A stretch of DNA of 17,660 nt from the NCBI GenBank assembly GCA_003453695.1, contig DMNK01000160.1, forward strand, positions 1-17,660. The letters run 5' to 3'. Position 1 is the first letter of the stretch; every line of letters starts with the position of its first letter. The notes under the pieces were generated by a model. That model saw only the letters and a list, made by a program, of their open reading frames with translations. It did not search any database and was not told where the DNA came from. The DNA is from Acidimicrobiaceae bacterium. GTDB taxonomy: Bacteria > Actinomycetota > Acidimicrobiia > Acidimicrobiales > UBA8190. Both the position numbers and the translations under genes were made by a program. Below, one piece after another: positions 6,887-15,150 of the stretch.

Positions 6887-8290
6887 CTACCCGACGACTT
6901 CTGTCACAGGCGGGAGGACGGTCGACGTGGCCTGCGCCGACAGGGAGCGCTCACCCTCGTGGGAGACGCGCATGAGTAGCGCCACCAACATGTAGTTGGC
7001 GACCAGCGACGACCCGCCGTAGGCCATGAAGGGCAGGGTGATGCCGGTCAGGGGCAAGAGGCGGACCCCCCCCGCCATGATGAAGAACGCCTGCATCCCC
7101 AGGATGAGGGTCAGGCCGGCTGCGGTCATCTTGGCGAATTCCGAACGGGCCGTCTGGGCGATGCGCAGCCCGGCGCCGACGAAGAGGACGAAGGCGAAGA
7201 CGATGAGGGTCGTCCCGAGCAGCCCCATCTCCTCACCGAAGGCGGCGAAGATGTAGTCGGTGGTGATCTCCGGGATGTGGCGGATGAGCCCGAACCCGAT
7301 CCCCGTCCCCGTGAGATGACCGGTGCCGAAGGCGTACATGCCCTGCACCAACTGGTACCCGGCGGCCTGCTGTGAATACGGCCATGGATTGAGCCATCCC
7401 GTCACCCGCACGTGCACCTGGGAGAAGAAGTGGATGGCGGCCACCGAGCCGACGGCGAACAGCACCACGCCGAAGACGAGCCAGGCCAATCGCCCGGTGG
7501 CCACCCACAGCATCCCCACGAACAGGACGAAGATCAGCATGGCGAAGCCCACGTCGTGCTCGCCACCGAGCACGAGCATGCAGAACCCCCAGGCCAGCAG
7601 GATGGGGCCCAGAGGCCGGGGATCCATCACGAGGCGGTCCCCCACCCGCAGTGTGGGCAGCGACAGCAGCTCCCGCTTCTCGGTGAAGTACGAGGCGAAG
7701 AAGATGACCAGGGCGATCTTGGCCAGCTCGACGGGCTGACCCGACAGCGGCCCGACCTTCACCCATAGGCGCGCCCCGCCGATGTTCTCGCCGAAATGGG
7801 GCACGAGCGGGGCGAGCATGAGCGCCACCGCCACCACGAGCAACAGGTACCGGTAGCGGTCCAGGTCGCGCGTGTGGCGCACCACGATCAAGGTGGCCAC
7901 GTAGAACACGATGCCGACGGCCGTCCAACCCGCCTGCAGCCGGGCGTAGTGCGGGTCGAGGCGGGCCAGCATGGAGTAGCCCAGGCCGTTGAGCAGGGCG
8001 GCCAGCGGCAGGAGCACGGGATTGGCGTCCGGGGCGTACATGCGGGTGGCGATGTGGGCCACGAGCGCCAGCCCCAGCACGATGGCGAGGAAGCCACCGA
8101 GGTCGGCCGGGACCTTGGCGGTGGTGCCGACGGTGGCGAGCACGTAGGCGGCCACCACGATGAGCGACGTGAACAGCAGCAGGCCGAGCTCGGTCCGGCG
8201 TCGTCGGTTGGGGCCGCGGCGGGTTCCACGCTCAGGCCGCCGCAGCAACGATGACGATCGCCGGGCGGGCACAGGCCGGAGCCTACCCAC
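6887..8290 (-). CDS. rodA: RodA-type SEDS peptidoglycan polymerase (actinobacterial type)
   Basis: This 467-residue SEDS protein resembles mycobacterial RodA more than FtsW. It has a basic N-terminus ending in RRRRTELGLLLF and about twelve hydrophobic segments. GARLWVKVGPLSGQPVELAK keeps the conserved Glu (E188) and Lys (K191). A long extracytoplasmic stretch contains the region with HVRVTGWLNPW, then TTDYIFAAFGEEMG with putative catalytic Asp D345, and LPFMAYGGSS at about 420-428. Its usual actinobacterial neighbours (pstP, pbpA, pknA, pknB) are absent here. Start choice: the open frame runs to 8401, but that would enter ppk1. GTG at 8290 or 8272, or TTG at 8248, all precede the basic tail; none has a strong ribosome site, and I chose 8290. 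Whether it is the elongation RodA or a paralogue is not settled by sequence. Confidence 0.93.
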   Translation of the reverse strand: MGRLRPVPARRSSSLLRRPERGTRRGPNRRRRTELGLLLFTSLIVVAAYVLATVGTTAKVPADLGGFLAIVLGLALVAHIATRMYAPDANPVLLPLAALLNGLGYSMLARLDPHYARLQAGWTAVGIVFYVATLIVVRHTRDLDRYRYLLLVVAVALMLAPLVPHFGENIGGARLWVKVGPLSGQPVELAKIALVIFFASYFTEKRELLSLPTLRVGDRLVMDPRPLGPILLAWGFCMLVLGGEHDVGFAMLIFVLFVGMLWVATGRLAWLVFGVVLFAVGSVAAIHFFSQVHVRVTGWLNPWPYSQQAAGYQLVQGMYAFGTGHLTGTGIGFGLIRHIPEITTDYIFAAFGEEMGLLGTTLIVFAFVLFVGAGLRIAQTARSEFAKMTAAGLTLILGMQAFFIMAGGVRLLPLTGITLPFMAYGGSSLVANYMLVALLMRVSHEGERSLSAQATSTVLPPVTEVVG

Positions 8291-8304
8291 GCGCTGACCA
8301 GCGC
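8291..8304. repeat. Perfect 6-2-6 palindrome at the rodA start in the rodA/ppk1 divergent region
   Basis: GCGCTG-AC-CAGCGC is a perfect inverted repeat directly abutting the chosen GTG of the minus-strand rodA, inside the 74-base gap to ppk1. A two-base spacer does not suit an RNA hairpin, so a protein-binding DNA site is the more natural reading. Repeats of this size also occur by chance in GC-rich DNA. Confidence 0.3.
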
Positions 8305-8349
8305 ATTCTGCACCGGTGATCAAGGCCCCAGGGGCGCGAGGACGGGCGG

Positions 8350-8355
8350 TAGCCT
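8350..8355 (+). promoter_or_regulatory. Candidate -10 element of ppk1 (possible leaderless start)
   Basis: TAGCCT fits the actinobacterial TANNNT -10 pattern and ends 9 bases before the ppk1 GTG at 8365. No purine-rich ribosome site lies between them, so the transcript may begin at or near the start codon. No good -35 match is visible. Confidence 0.3.
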
Positions 8356-8364
8356 GGGTCGGTT

Positions 8365-10539
8365 GTGAGCGCGCTTCCTCAGCCGTCCCCGGGCTCGGCA
8401 CTCGACGCCCCCGAGCTACGCGACAGCACGCCCGTCGAGACCGACGGGGTCGGGCCCGAACAGCTCGGACCGGAACGGTTCTCCAATCGGGAGCTGTCCT
8501 GGCTCGAGTTCGGGGCCCGCCTCCTCGAGCTGGCCGAGGACGGTCGCCTCCCCCTGCTCGAGCGCGTCAAATTCCTGGCCATCTTCTCCGAAGGTCTGGA
8601 CGAGTTCTTCCAGGTGCGCGTAGCCGGGCTCAAGGACCAGGTCGAAGCGGGCGTGCGAGCCCGCTCTCCCGACGGGCTGCGTCCCACCGAGGCGCTGCGC
8701 GCCATCGCGTCGCGGGTGCGCCAGCTCGTCGAGCGCCAGTCCCGGGCCTTCGTCGACCACATCCTTCCCGCCCTGAGCCAGGCCGGGATCACCCTGTGTG
8801 AATGGGCGTCGCTGTCTTCGGACGACCGCGACTTCCTGGTGGACGTGTTCGAGCGCCAGATCTTCCCCGTGCTGACCCCACTGTCGGTGGACCCTGGGCA
8901 CCCCTTTCCCTACATCTCCAACCTGTCGCTGAACCTCATCGTGCGGGTGGGTGACCCCGTGTCGGGGGAGGAGCGCGTGGCCCGGGTCAAGGTGCCGCCC
9001 CTCCTGCCCCGTTTCGTGATGCTCCCTGACGGGGAGCGCTTCGTCCCCCTGGAGCAAATCATCGCCTCCCAGCTGCGCAAGCTCTTCCCCGACATGATGA
9101 TCGGAGAGCACTACGCCTTCCGGGTGACCCGCAACGCCGACCTCGCCCTCGAGGAGGACGAAGCCGACGACCTGCTGTCGGCGGTGGAGATGGAGCTGCG
9201 CCGCCGCCGCTTCGGCCGGGCCGTGCGCCTCGAGGTGGCAGCCGAGATGTCCGACGACATGCGGGACATGCTCATGCGGGAGCTCGACCTCGAGCCCGAC
9301 GACACCTACGCCACGGACGCCCCCCTGGATCTGGGGGGCCTGTGGGCCGTGTACGCGCTCGACCGTCCCGACCTGCACGAGGAGGCCTGGGCGCCGATGA
9401 CGCCACCTCCCTTGGCCAACGCAGGCAACGAGCCGGCCGATCTGTTCGCCGTGCTGCGTGAGCGCGATGTGCTCGTCCACCACCCCTATGACTCGTTCAC
9501 GACTTCGGTGGAGGCGTTCATCACCCAGGCGGCGGCTGACCCCGACGTGCTGGCGATCAAGCAGACGCTGTACCGCACCTCAGGCGACAGTCCCATCGTG
9601 GCGTCGCTCATCGCCGCCGCGGAGTCCGGCAAGCAGGTGGCCGCCGTCGTCGAGCTGAAAGCGCGCTTCGACGAGCAAGCCAACATCTTGTGGGCCCGGG
9701 CACTGGAAGAAGCCGGCGTCCACGTGGTGTACGGGCTCGTCGGGTTGAAGACGCACTCCAAGGCCGCCCTCGTGGTGCGGCGCGAGGCGGACGGCATCCG
9801 CCGCTACTGCCACCTGGGAACGGGCAACTACAACCCCCGGACCGCCCGCCAGTACGAGGACATGGGCCTGCTGTCCTCCGACCCCGACCTCGGAGCGGAC
9901 GTGGGGGACCTGTTCAACTTCCTGACCGGCTACAGCCGCAACGTGAGCTACCGCAAGCTCATCGTGGCGCCGCTGTCCCTGCGAACGCGGATCCTCGAGC
10001 TGATCGAGGCCGAGGCGGCAGCGGGACCCGACGGCCACATCGCCATCAAGGTGAACGGGCTCACCGACCCGGAGGTCGTCGACGCCCTGTACCGGGCGTC
10101 GGCGGCCGGGGTGCCCATCGAGCTGGTGGTCCGGGGCGTCTGCTGCTTGCGGCCGGGCGTTCCCGGCTTGTCCGAGACCATCACCGTGCGCTCGGTGGTG
10201 GGACGGTTCCTCGAGCACTCCCGGATCTACCGCTTCGGCGGAGTGGGGCGCCCCCTGACGCTCCTCCTCGGGTCCTCGGACCTGATGGAGCGCAACCTCG
10301 ACCGGCGCATCGAGCTGCTCTTCCCGATCACCGACGCCGAGCTCCAGGCACGCGTGCTCGAGGTGATGGAGCTCGTGCTCGCCGACGACACCAACGCCTG
10401 GATGCTGGGCCCGGACGGGCACTGGGCCCGGGTGCCGTGCACAGCGGGGCTGAGCGTGCAGCGGCGGCTTCAGGAGCTCGCTCGCGACCGCGCCCGGCGA
10501 CGGCGCGAGCCGGAGCCCATCGCCGTGCAGGCGGTGTGA
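8365..10539 (+). CDS. ppk1: Polyphosphate kinase 1
   Basis: PPK1 reversibly moves the gamma phosphate of ATP onto polyphosphate through a phosphohistidine. The 724-residue protein is of normal length. After a non-conserved lead of about 38 residues comes the N-terminal domain mark FSNRELSWLEF, then FLAIFSEGLDEFFQVRV and PLSVDPGHPFPYISN. The autophosphorylated histidine is H464 in GLKTHSKA, and the second catalytic histidine is H618 in FLEHSRIYRF, matching H435 and H592 of E. coli. HLGTGNYNP and SSDLMERNLDRR are also family blocks. The GTG at 8365 is the likely start; there is no clear ribosome site. No ppx or phosphate-regulator gene is adjacent. The two-component system at 15959 is too far away to be linked by this evidence. 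The gene converges on the acyltransferase gene. Confidence 0.97.
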   Translation: MSALPQPSPGSALDAPELRDSTPVETDGVGPEQLGPERFSNRELSWLEFGARLLELAEDGRLPLLERVKFLAIFSEGLDEFFQVRVAGLKDQVEAGVRARSPDGLRPTEALRAIASRVRQLVERQSRAFVDHILPALSQAGITLCEWASLSSDDRDFLVDVFERQIFPVLTPLSVDPGHPFPYISNLSLNLIVRVGDPVSGEERVARVKVPPLLPRFVMLPDGERFVPLEQIIASQLRKLFPDMMIGEHYAFRVTRNADLALEEDEADDLLSAVEMELRRRRFGRAVRLEVAAEMSDDMRDMLMRELDLEPDDTYATDAPLDLGGLWAVYALDRPDLHEEAWAPMTPPPLANAGNEPADLFAVLRERDVLVHHPYDSFTTSVEAFITQAAADPDVLAIKQTLYRTSGDSPIVASLIAAAESGKQVAAVVELKARFDEQANILWARALEEAGVHVVYGLVGLKTHSKAALVVRREADGIRRYCHLGTGNYNPRTARQYEDMGLLSSDPDLGADVGDLFNFLTGYSRNVSYRKLIVAPLSLRTRILELIEAEAAAGPDGHIAIKVNGLTDPEVVDALYRASAAGVPIELVVRGVCCLRPGVPGLSETITVRSVVGRFLEHSRIYRFGGVGRPLTLLLGSSDLMERNLDRRIELLFPITDAELQARVLEVMELVLADDTNAWMLGPDGHWARVPCTAGLSVQRRLQELARDRARRRREPEPIAVQAV

Positions 10540-10566
10540 CGGATCTCCGTCGCCCCGGCCAGGGCT

Positions 10567-10594
10567 GAGGCGCCTCGGCCGAGGAGGAGACGCC
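10567..10594. terminator. Possible bidirectional terminator between ppk1 and the acyltransferase gene
   Basis: The 58-base convergent gap holds overlapping palindromes: GAGGCGCCTC at 10567-10576 and CCTCGGCCGAGG at 10573-10584. The outer GGCG at 10569-10572 can also pair with CGCC at 10591-10594. There is no T tract. A role in ending both transcripts is plausible from position but not proved by shape. Confidence 0.33.
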
Positions 10595-10597
10595 GGG

Positions 10598-12691
10598 TCA
10601 GGCGGGATGCCCGGTGGCGGGACAGGCCCCGGCGGGCGTGTCGTACACGCGGTCCCGGCCCCACGAAGCGGACCACCATGCGCCGGCAGGAGGCAGGGGG
10701 AGCTCGGTCCGGAGGTCGGCCAGCAGGGCCGCGGCGTAGCGCGCCGCCCCGGCCGGGCAGAAGTGGGTGGCGTCCACCGAGCGCACCCTGACCCAGCGCC
10801 CGGCCTGCCCGGCTGGCAGCCACGACGCGTAGCGCCCGTGGCTCTCCACGGCTCCGGCCAGGGGCAGGTATAGGACCCGTCCCGGGAAGCGCGCCGGCAT
10901 GGAGGCGGCCGCCGAGTTCCATGCCGACACGCCCGCCACCCGCCGGGCCTGGCCGGCCGGGCCGCCGCTCGCCTGCGGGAGCGGGCCCAAGGGAGGGAAC
11001 TGCTCGAGCACCACCGCCTGCACGCCTGTGGCGCCGGGCGGGTCGAGCAGCGTGGCCACGAAACGATCCAGGGCGGCGCGGTATCCGGCCGGATCCGACA
11101 GCGCCCAGTCGCCGTCCCAGCTCCAGGTGGCCACCACCACCTGGGCCCGGGTCCGCCGGAGCATGGCCGGTACCCCCGACGGCCAACCCGGGTCGTTGGC
11201 CAGGCCCCAGCCCGGATAGGCCATGTCGGTCACCACGGCGGCGCCCGTCGACTGAAGGGCGGCCGTGACCGCCGGCGCCTGGGCCCGCATGACCGAGTCG
11301 CCGAGGAGCGTCACCCGCAGCGGACGCAGGGCCGAGGCACCCGCCAGCTCGGACGCGGCCAGCGGAGTCTCACGGGCCAGGCCGCCGGCCCCGGCCACGC
11401 TGGTGGCACTTGCCGGAGCCGGCCCGGCGGCGGCAGCGGCGGCTGTGGAGGGAAGGGCGGCCAGCGCGGCCACGGCGGCGGCCCCGGCGAAGGCGGCCGG
11501 AGCCAGGGCACCTCGTCGGATGCCGGCACCGCCGGTGCGGCGCCGGCGGCGCACGGGCTCCTCGAGGAGCAGGGTGCTCGCCACGGCGACGACCCCCATG
11601 AGGCCCAGGCGGGCCCCCGCCAGGGCGGCCCCGTGCAGCCCGGTGCGCTCGGCGGTGAGCTGGGTCATCACCGGCCAGTGCCACAGGTAGAGGGCGTAGG
11701 ACACCCGGCCGAGGAAGCGGAGCGGAGCGGCGGCGAGCAGCCGGGCGAGCGGCCCGGGCCTGGCCCCGGCGGCGTCGGCCACCACCGCCAGGGCGGCCAG
11801 CGCGGCCAGGGCCATGCCTCCCTCGAACATCCATCGAGAAGGCGTGGGGCCCTGGGACCGGCCGGCCCAGGCCCACACCGTGGCCAGCACCACGAAGCCG
11901 GCCACCCCCGCCCCGCCCCGGAGGCGGGCTCCGGCCCTGCGCTCCTGGCGTCCCCACAGGGCGACGGCCAGCGCCCCTCCGGCCAGGAGATCGAAGGCCC
12001 GGGTGTCGGTCCCGTAGTACAGGCGGTCGGCGGACGCCCCGTGCGCCGCCAACCACGCCATCCAGGCGGCCGAGGCCACGGCGGCGCCGGCGGTCACGGC
12101 CAGAAGGACCCGGCGCTGCTGTCCCGGCCGGCCCCGGCGGGCCAATCGACCCGCCGCCCACAGCAATCCCGCCAGGCCCAGCGGCCACAGGAGGTAGAAC
12201 TGCTCCTCGATGCCGAGCGACCAGGCGTGGGCCAGAGGGGACGGGGCGGCGAACTGGGCGAAGTAGGACTGGCCGGCCACGAGCTGGTGCCAGTTGGCCA
12301 CGTATCCCAAGGTGGCCAGCACGTCGTCGCGGAAGGCGCCGCGGTCGGTCACGCCCGAAAGGGCACCGACGGCGGCGGCGGCGCTCAGCACCAGGAGCAG
12401 CGCCAGCAACGCCGGCAGGAGCCGCCGGGCACGACGGCCCCAGAAGGCGGCCAGGGCAAACCGGCCGTGGCCGTCCCGGTGCTCGAGCAGCAAGCCGGTG
12501 ATGAGGAACCCGGACAGGACGAAGAACAGGTCGACGCCCAGGTAGCCGCCGCCCAGGCCGGGCGCGTCCAGGTGGTAGGCCACGACGCCGGCGACGGCCA
12601 GCCCCCGTAGCCCGTCGAGCCCGGGCATCCGGGCCCGGGGCGCAGCCTTCCCGGCGGGGAGGCGCGCCGTCCCCACCCCAGTGTCGATCAT
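10598..12691 (-). CDS. Membrane O-acyltransferase with C-terminal SGNH domain (AT3-SGNH, OafA/OatA-like)
   Basis: AT3-SGNH proteins pass acetyl or other acyl groups across the membrane and attach them to cell-surface glycans. The 697-residue protein has an acyltransferase-3 domain at about 20-390 with roughly ten membrane segments. LDGLRGLAVAGVVAYH contains the R-x10-H motif (R29, H40), RRARR follows the second segment, and later come AHAWSLGIEEQFYLLWP and GRVSYALYLWHWP. An Ala-rich membrane segment and linker (about 391-460) lead to the SGNH hydrolase-like domain. This has Ser466 in LLGDSVMR and the C-terminal D640-x-x-H643 in DATHF. All catalytic residues expected for a working transferase are visible. 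The acceptor (peptidoglycan, arabinan, lipoglycan or exopolysaccharide) cannot be told. The ATG at 12691 has a strong ribosome site. It lies 40 bases downstream of the flippase-like gene on the same strand, probably in one operon. Confidence 0.93.
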   Translation of the reverse strand: MIDTGVGTARLPAGKAAPRARMPGLDGLRGLAVAGVVAYHLDAPGLGGGYLGVDLFFVLSGFLITGLLLEHRDGHGRFALAAFWGRRARRLLPALLALLLVLSAAAAVGALSGVTDRGAFRDDVLATLGYVANWHQLVAGQSYFAQFAAPSPLAHAWSLGIEEQFYLLWPLGLAGLLWAAGRLARRGRPGQQRRVLLAVTAGAAVASAAWMAWLAAHGASADRLYYGTDTRAFDLLAGGALAVALWGRQERRAGARLRGGAGVAGFVVLATVWAWAGRSQGPTPSRWMFEGGMALAALAALAVVADAAGARPGPLARLLAAAPLRFLGRVSYALYLWHWPVMTQLTAERTGLHGAALAGARLGLMGVVAVASTLLLEEPVRRRRRTGGAGIRRGALAPAAFAGAAAVAALAALPSTAAAAAAGPAPASATSVAGAGGLARETPLAASELAGASALRPLRVTLLGDSVMRAQAPAVTAALQSTGAAVVTDMAYPGWGLANDPGWPSGVPAMLRRTRAQVVVATWSWDGDWALSDPAGYRAALDRFVATLLDPPGATGVQAVVLEQFPPLGPLPQASGGPAGQARRVAGVSAWNSAAASMPARFPGRVLYLPLAGAVESHGRYASWLPAGQAGRWVRVRSVDATHFCPAGAARYAAALLADLRTELPLPPAGAWWSASWGRDRVYDTPAGACPATGHPA

Positions 12692-12693
12692 CG

Positions 12694-12701
12694 CCCCCCT
12701 C
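12694..12701 (-). promoter_or_regulatory. Ribosome binding site of the acyltransferase gene
   Basis: On the minus strand GAGGGGGG ends 2 bases before the ATG at 12691. The GAGG part is at workable spacing and supports this ATG over later starts. Confidence 0.5.
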
Positions 12702-12713
12702 GCCCGACCATTT

Positions 12714-12737
12714 TGCCTCAGCGCGTCTGCCTCAGCG
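12714..12737. repeat. Short direct repeat across the flippase-like gene stop
   Basis: TGCCTCAGCG occurs at 12714-12723 and again at 12728-12737, 14 bases apart. On the minus strand the copy at 12728-12737 contains the TGA stop of the flippase-like gene and the other copy lies just beyond it. This looks like a small tandem slippage duplication at the gene end. Confidence 0.45.
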
Positions 12738-13922
12738 TGCCGCCGACCGGTCCGGACGTGGCTCGGGTTCGCTGTCCGAGGTGGAACGGTTCTCGGGGTC
12801 GGCGCCGGACGGAGAGGCGCCGGACAGCGCCGGCACGTCCGGCGTCCCGGGAGCGGCCACCGGGTGCAACGCCTCCTGGCGGGCGTCCTCCACCCGGCGC
12901 CGCCAACCCCCTTCGCCGATGCGAAGCGACAGGTAGGTGCCGAAGCCGGCCGGGATGGGCAGCCAGAAGTTGACGAGCCGCCAGGAGAGGACCCCGAGGG
13001 TGGCGACCTGTTTGCTGGCGCCGAATCCCACCAGGGTCGGGATCAGCACACCTTCGACGATCCCGAGCCCCCCGGGCGTGATGGGGATGACGGCCAGGAC
13101 GTTGGCCAGCCCGTAGGCGACGAGGAGCCCGTCGGGCGGGATGACCTTGCCGAAGGCGAAGACGAAGACCCACAACGAGGCGGCGTCGAGGAGCCAGTTG
13201 GCGGCGGCCCACACCAGCGCCCGCACCAACAGCTCCCGGTCGTCGAGGAAGGCCCGGAGCCGCTCGGCGATGCGCTCCACGGCCGCCGCCAGGGCGTCCC
13301 CACTCACGAAGGGGACGTAGTTCCCCACCCGGCGCACGATCTCCACGGCGTGGTGCCGGCCCCGGAGCAGGAGGATGATCACCCCGCCGAAGGCGGCCAT
13401 GAGCAGTACCCCCACCCCGGCGGCGATGCCGTAGAGGGGGTTGTAACCCCGGCGGAAGATCGACACCACCAGGGCCACCCACAGCAGCAGGTTGAGCACC
13501 ACCGCCGAGCCCACCCCCTGCATGGCGAGCCCGAAGGCGGCATCGGCTCCCTCCACCTCGAAGTCGCCGAGGAGGCGGTAGGTGAGGCCGGCGCCGGCCG
13601 CAGTCCCGCCGGGGATGACGTGGGTGAGCGCCAGGCTCGAGGTGTTGATGCGCAGGAGCTGCCCGCGCGACGGCCCTCCCTTGGGAAGGACCGTGTAGGT
13701 CAGCTGGGCGTAGGCGAGCAGGGAGGCGAATTCGAGCCCGAAACCGAGAAGGAGGTAGGCGACGTTGACCCTGCCCAAGAGGTAGAGGGACTTGCCGGCA
13801 CCTTCGAGCTGGGGGATGACGAGGTACAGGACCACCAGCGCCAGGAGGAAGGCGCTGAGCGTCCAGCGAACCTGCTTGGGGATGCGCAGGCGTGTCGGCG
13901 CACGGTCCGGAACCCTCGACAC
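12732..13922 (-). CDS. YbhN/UPF0104 flippase-like integral membrane protein
   Basis: The 396-residue protein has about eight hydrophobic segments beginning at residue 20 and matches the lysylphosphatidylglycerol-synthase transmembrane (UPF0104/YbhN) family. The hallmarks are SLALTHVIPGGTAAGAGLTYRLL in the middle and VIPITPGGLGIVEGVL near the end. It lacks the cytoplasmic lysyl-transfer domain of MprF, so it is not a lysyl-PG synthase; such stand-alone domains are usually proposed to move lipids or lipid-linked sugars across the membrane. The last 63 residues are a hydrophilic, Pro/Ser/Glu-rich tail with no recognised domain. The frame is open to 14108, but that would run into the divergent AI-2E gene. 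GTG at 13922 is the last start before the basic lead RVPDRAPTRLRIPKQ. There is no clear ribosome site, so a leaderless start is possible. The acyltransferase follows 40 bases downstream. Confidence 0.88.
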   Translation of the reverse strand: MSRVPDRAPTRLRIPKQVRWTLSAFLLALVVLYLVIPQLEGAGKSLYLLGRVNVAYLLLGFGLEFASLLAYAQLTYTVLPKGGPSRGQLLRINTSSLALTHVIPGGTAAGAGLTYRLLGDFEVEGADAAFGLAMQGVGSAVVLNLLLWVALVVSIFRRGYNPLYGIAAGVGVLLMAAFGGVIILLLRGRHHAVEIVRRVGNYVPFVSGDALAAAVERIAERLRAFLDDRELLVRALVWAAANWLLDAASLWVFVFAFGKVIPPDGLLVAYGLANVLAVIPITPGGLGIVEGVLIPTLVGFGASKQVATLGVLSWRLVNFWLPIPAGFGTYLSLRIGEGGWRRRVEDARQEALHPVAAPGTPDVPALSGASPSGADPENRSTSDSEPEPRPDRSAAR

Positions 13923-13945
13923 GAGTTCATGCTGGCACGTGAACA

Positions 13946-13959
13946 GCAGGTGAACCTGC
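13946..13959. promoter_or_regulatory. Perfect palindrome in the flippase/AI-2E divergent promoter region (candidate operator)
   Basis: GCAGGT-GA-ACCTGC is a perfect 6-2-6 inverted repeat in the 49-base gap between the divergent GTG starts at 13922 and 13972. It lies where promoter elements for both genes must be, which suits an operator. No regulator is identified, and chance occurrence is not excluded. Confidence 0.4.
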
Positions 13960-13971
13960 CATGCTTTGGCC

Positions 13972-15147
13972 GTGTCGGACCAGCCCGCGGCCCCGGACAG
14001 CCGTCGCGCCCGGCTGGTTGAGGCAGCTGCGGCTCGGGGGATCCCGCTCGCCACCATCCTCACCACCGTGGCGGTGGTGGTGGTCGTGTACCTGGCCGGC
14101 CGCCTCATCTACAAGCTGCGCGACATTGTCCTGCTCCTGGTGGTGGCCGGCTTCATCGCCCTGCTCCTCGACCCGGCCGTGGTCTTCCTCGAGCGGCGCT
14201 TGCGGCGCCGGGGCTATGCCGTGGCCGTCGTCACCGCAGGCGCCATCTTCGCCTTCGCCGGCCTGGCCTTCGCCTTCGGGTATCCCCTCGTGAACGCCAT
14301 CACCCACCTCGCCGACAACCTGCCCAAGTACGTCAACCAGGCGGAGCACGGCAAGGGCTGGATCGGGCATCTCGTGCACAAGTACCACGTGCAGCACTGG
14401 GTGCAGAAGAACCTCGCCCCCAAGCTGTCGAGCTTCGCCAAGGATCTCTCCAAGCCGGCCCTCTCGGTGGGCAAGGGCGCCGTGTCGCTCCTCATCTCCC
14501 TGTTCACGATCTTCGTGCTGGTGCTGCTCATGCTGCTCGAAGCCCCGAAGATGCGCAGGGGGGTCATGCGCTTCATGAGCGACGACCGCAAGGCCACGGT
14601 GACCAGGGTCGCCGGCGAGGTGACCCGCTCGGTGACCGGCTACATGCTCGGGAACTTCATCACCTCGGTCGTGGCCGGTGTGGTGGTGTTCGTCACCCTG
14701 GCGCTGCTCGGGGTGCAGTTCGCCGTCCTGTGGGCCCTGTGGGTGGCGCTCGTCGACTTCTTGCCCATGATCGGCGGGGCCCTGGCCGGCATCCCCACCG
14801 TGCTCTTCGCCGCCATCGACAAGGGACTGACCGGGGGCATCGTGACGCTCGTGGTCTTCCTCGTCTACACCCAGGTCGAGAACCACGTGCTCAATCCCAT
14901 CGTGATGAGCCGTACCGTCCGGATCAATCCGTTGTGGGTGTTGCTGGCCATCCTGGTGGGAGCCAACGTCGGGTACTTCATCGGCGGCTTCTTCGGCGGA
15001 TTCGTGGGCACGCTCCTCGCCATCCCCGTGGCCGGGTCCGTCCAGGTGCTGTTGCGCGAGCTGTGGCAGGCCACCGCCCCCATCACCGAGCTCGGCACGG
15101 CGGCAGAGGTGGCGGGCCGGAGCGAGTCGACGCTGCCGGTGGCCTGA
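13972..15147 (+). CDS. AI-2E/PerM-family transporter-like membrane protein
   Basis: A 391-residue protein of the PerM/AI-2E family (E. coli TqsA and PerM are members). Members have about eight membrane segments; several are proposed exporters of small molecules or ions, and the substrate of most is unknown. The N-terminal pair of segments (about 20-55) ends in DPAVVFLERRL. A soluble, amphipathic insert follows at about 105-165. The conserved C-terminal half has VDFLPMIGGALAGIPTV, QVENHVLNPIVMSR and the glycine-rich GGFFGGFVGTLLAIPVAG. The GTG at 13972 is chosen; a TTG at 13966 would add two residues. The mannosyltransferase gene starts 3 bases after the stop, so the two are probably co-transcribed. 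The family name should not be read as proof of autoinducer-2 export. Confidence 0.88.
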   Translation: MSDQPAAPDSRRARLVEAAAARGIPLATILTTVAVVVVVYLAGRLIYKLRDIVLLLVVAGFIALLLDPAVVFLERRLRRRGYAVAVVTAGAIFAFAGLAFAFGYPLVNAITHLADNLPKYVNQAEHGKGWIGHLVHKYHVQHWVQKNLAPKLSSFAKDLSKPALSVGKGAVSLLISLFTIFVLVLLMLLEAPKMRRGVMRFMSDDRKATVTRVAGEVTRSVTGYMLGNFITSVVAGVVVFVTLALLGVQFAVLWALWVALVDFLPMIGGALAGIPTVLFAAIDKGLTGGIVTLVVFLVYTQVENHVLNPIVMSRTVRINPLWVLLAILVGANVGYFIGGFFGGFVGTLLAIPVAGSVQVLLRELWQATAPITELGTAAEVAGRSESTLPVA

Positions 15148-15150
15148 GTC

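Noticed and set aside
6880-6887. GCGGCCGC palindrome at the convergent junction
   Set aside because: It is an 8-base self-complementary GC word without a loop, expected by chance at this composition.
6871-6906. TGACAG ... CTGTCA inverted repeat between the DUF151 and rodA stops as a terminator
   Set aside because: The 6-base arms are split by a 24-base spacer and the second arm lies inside rodA; the stem is too weak to call.
12681-14021. A 446-codon plus-strand open frame opposite the flippase-like gene
   Set aside because: Its translation is the antisense of a membrane protein and shows no domain; the minus-strand frame has the UPF0104 hallmarks.
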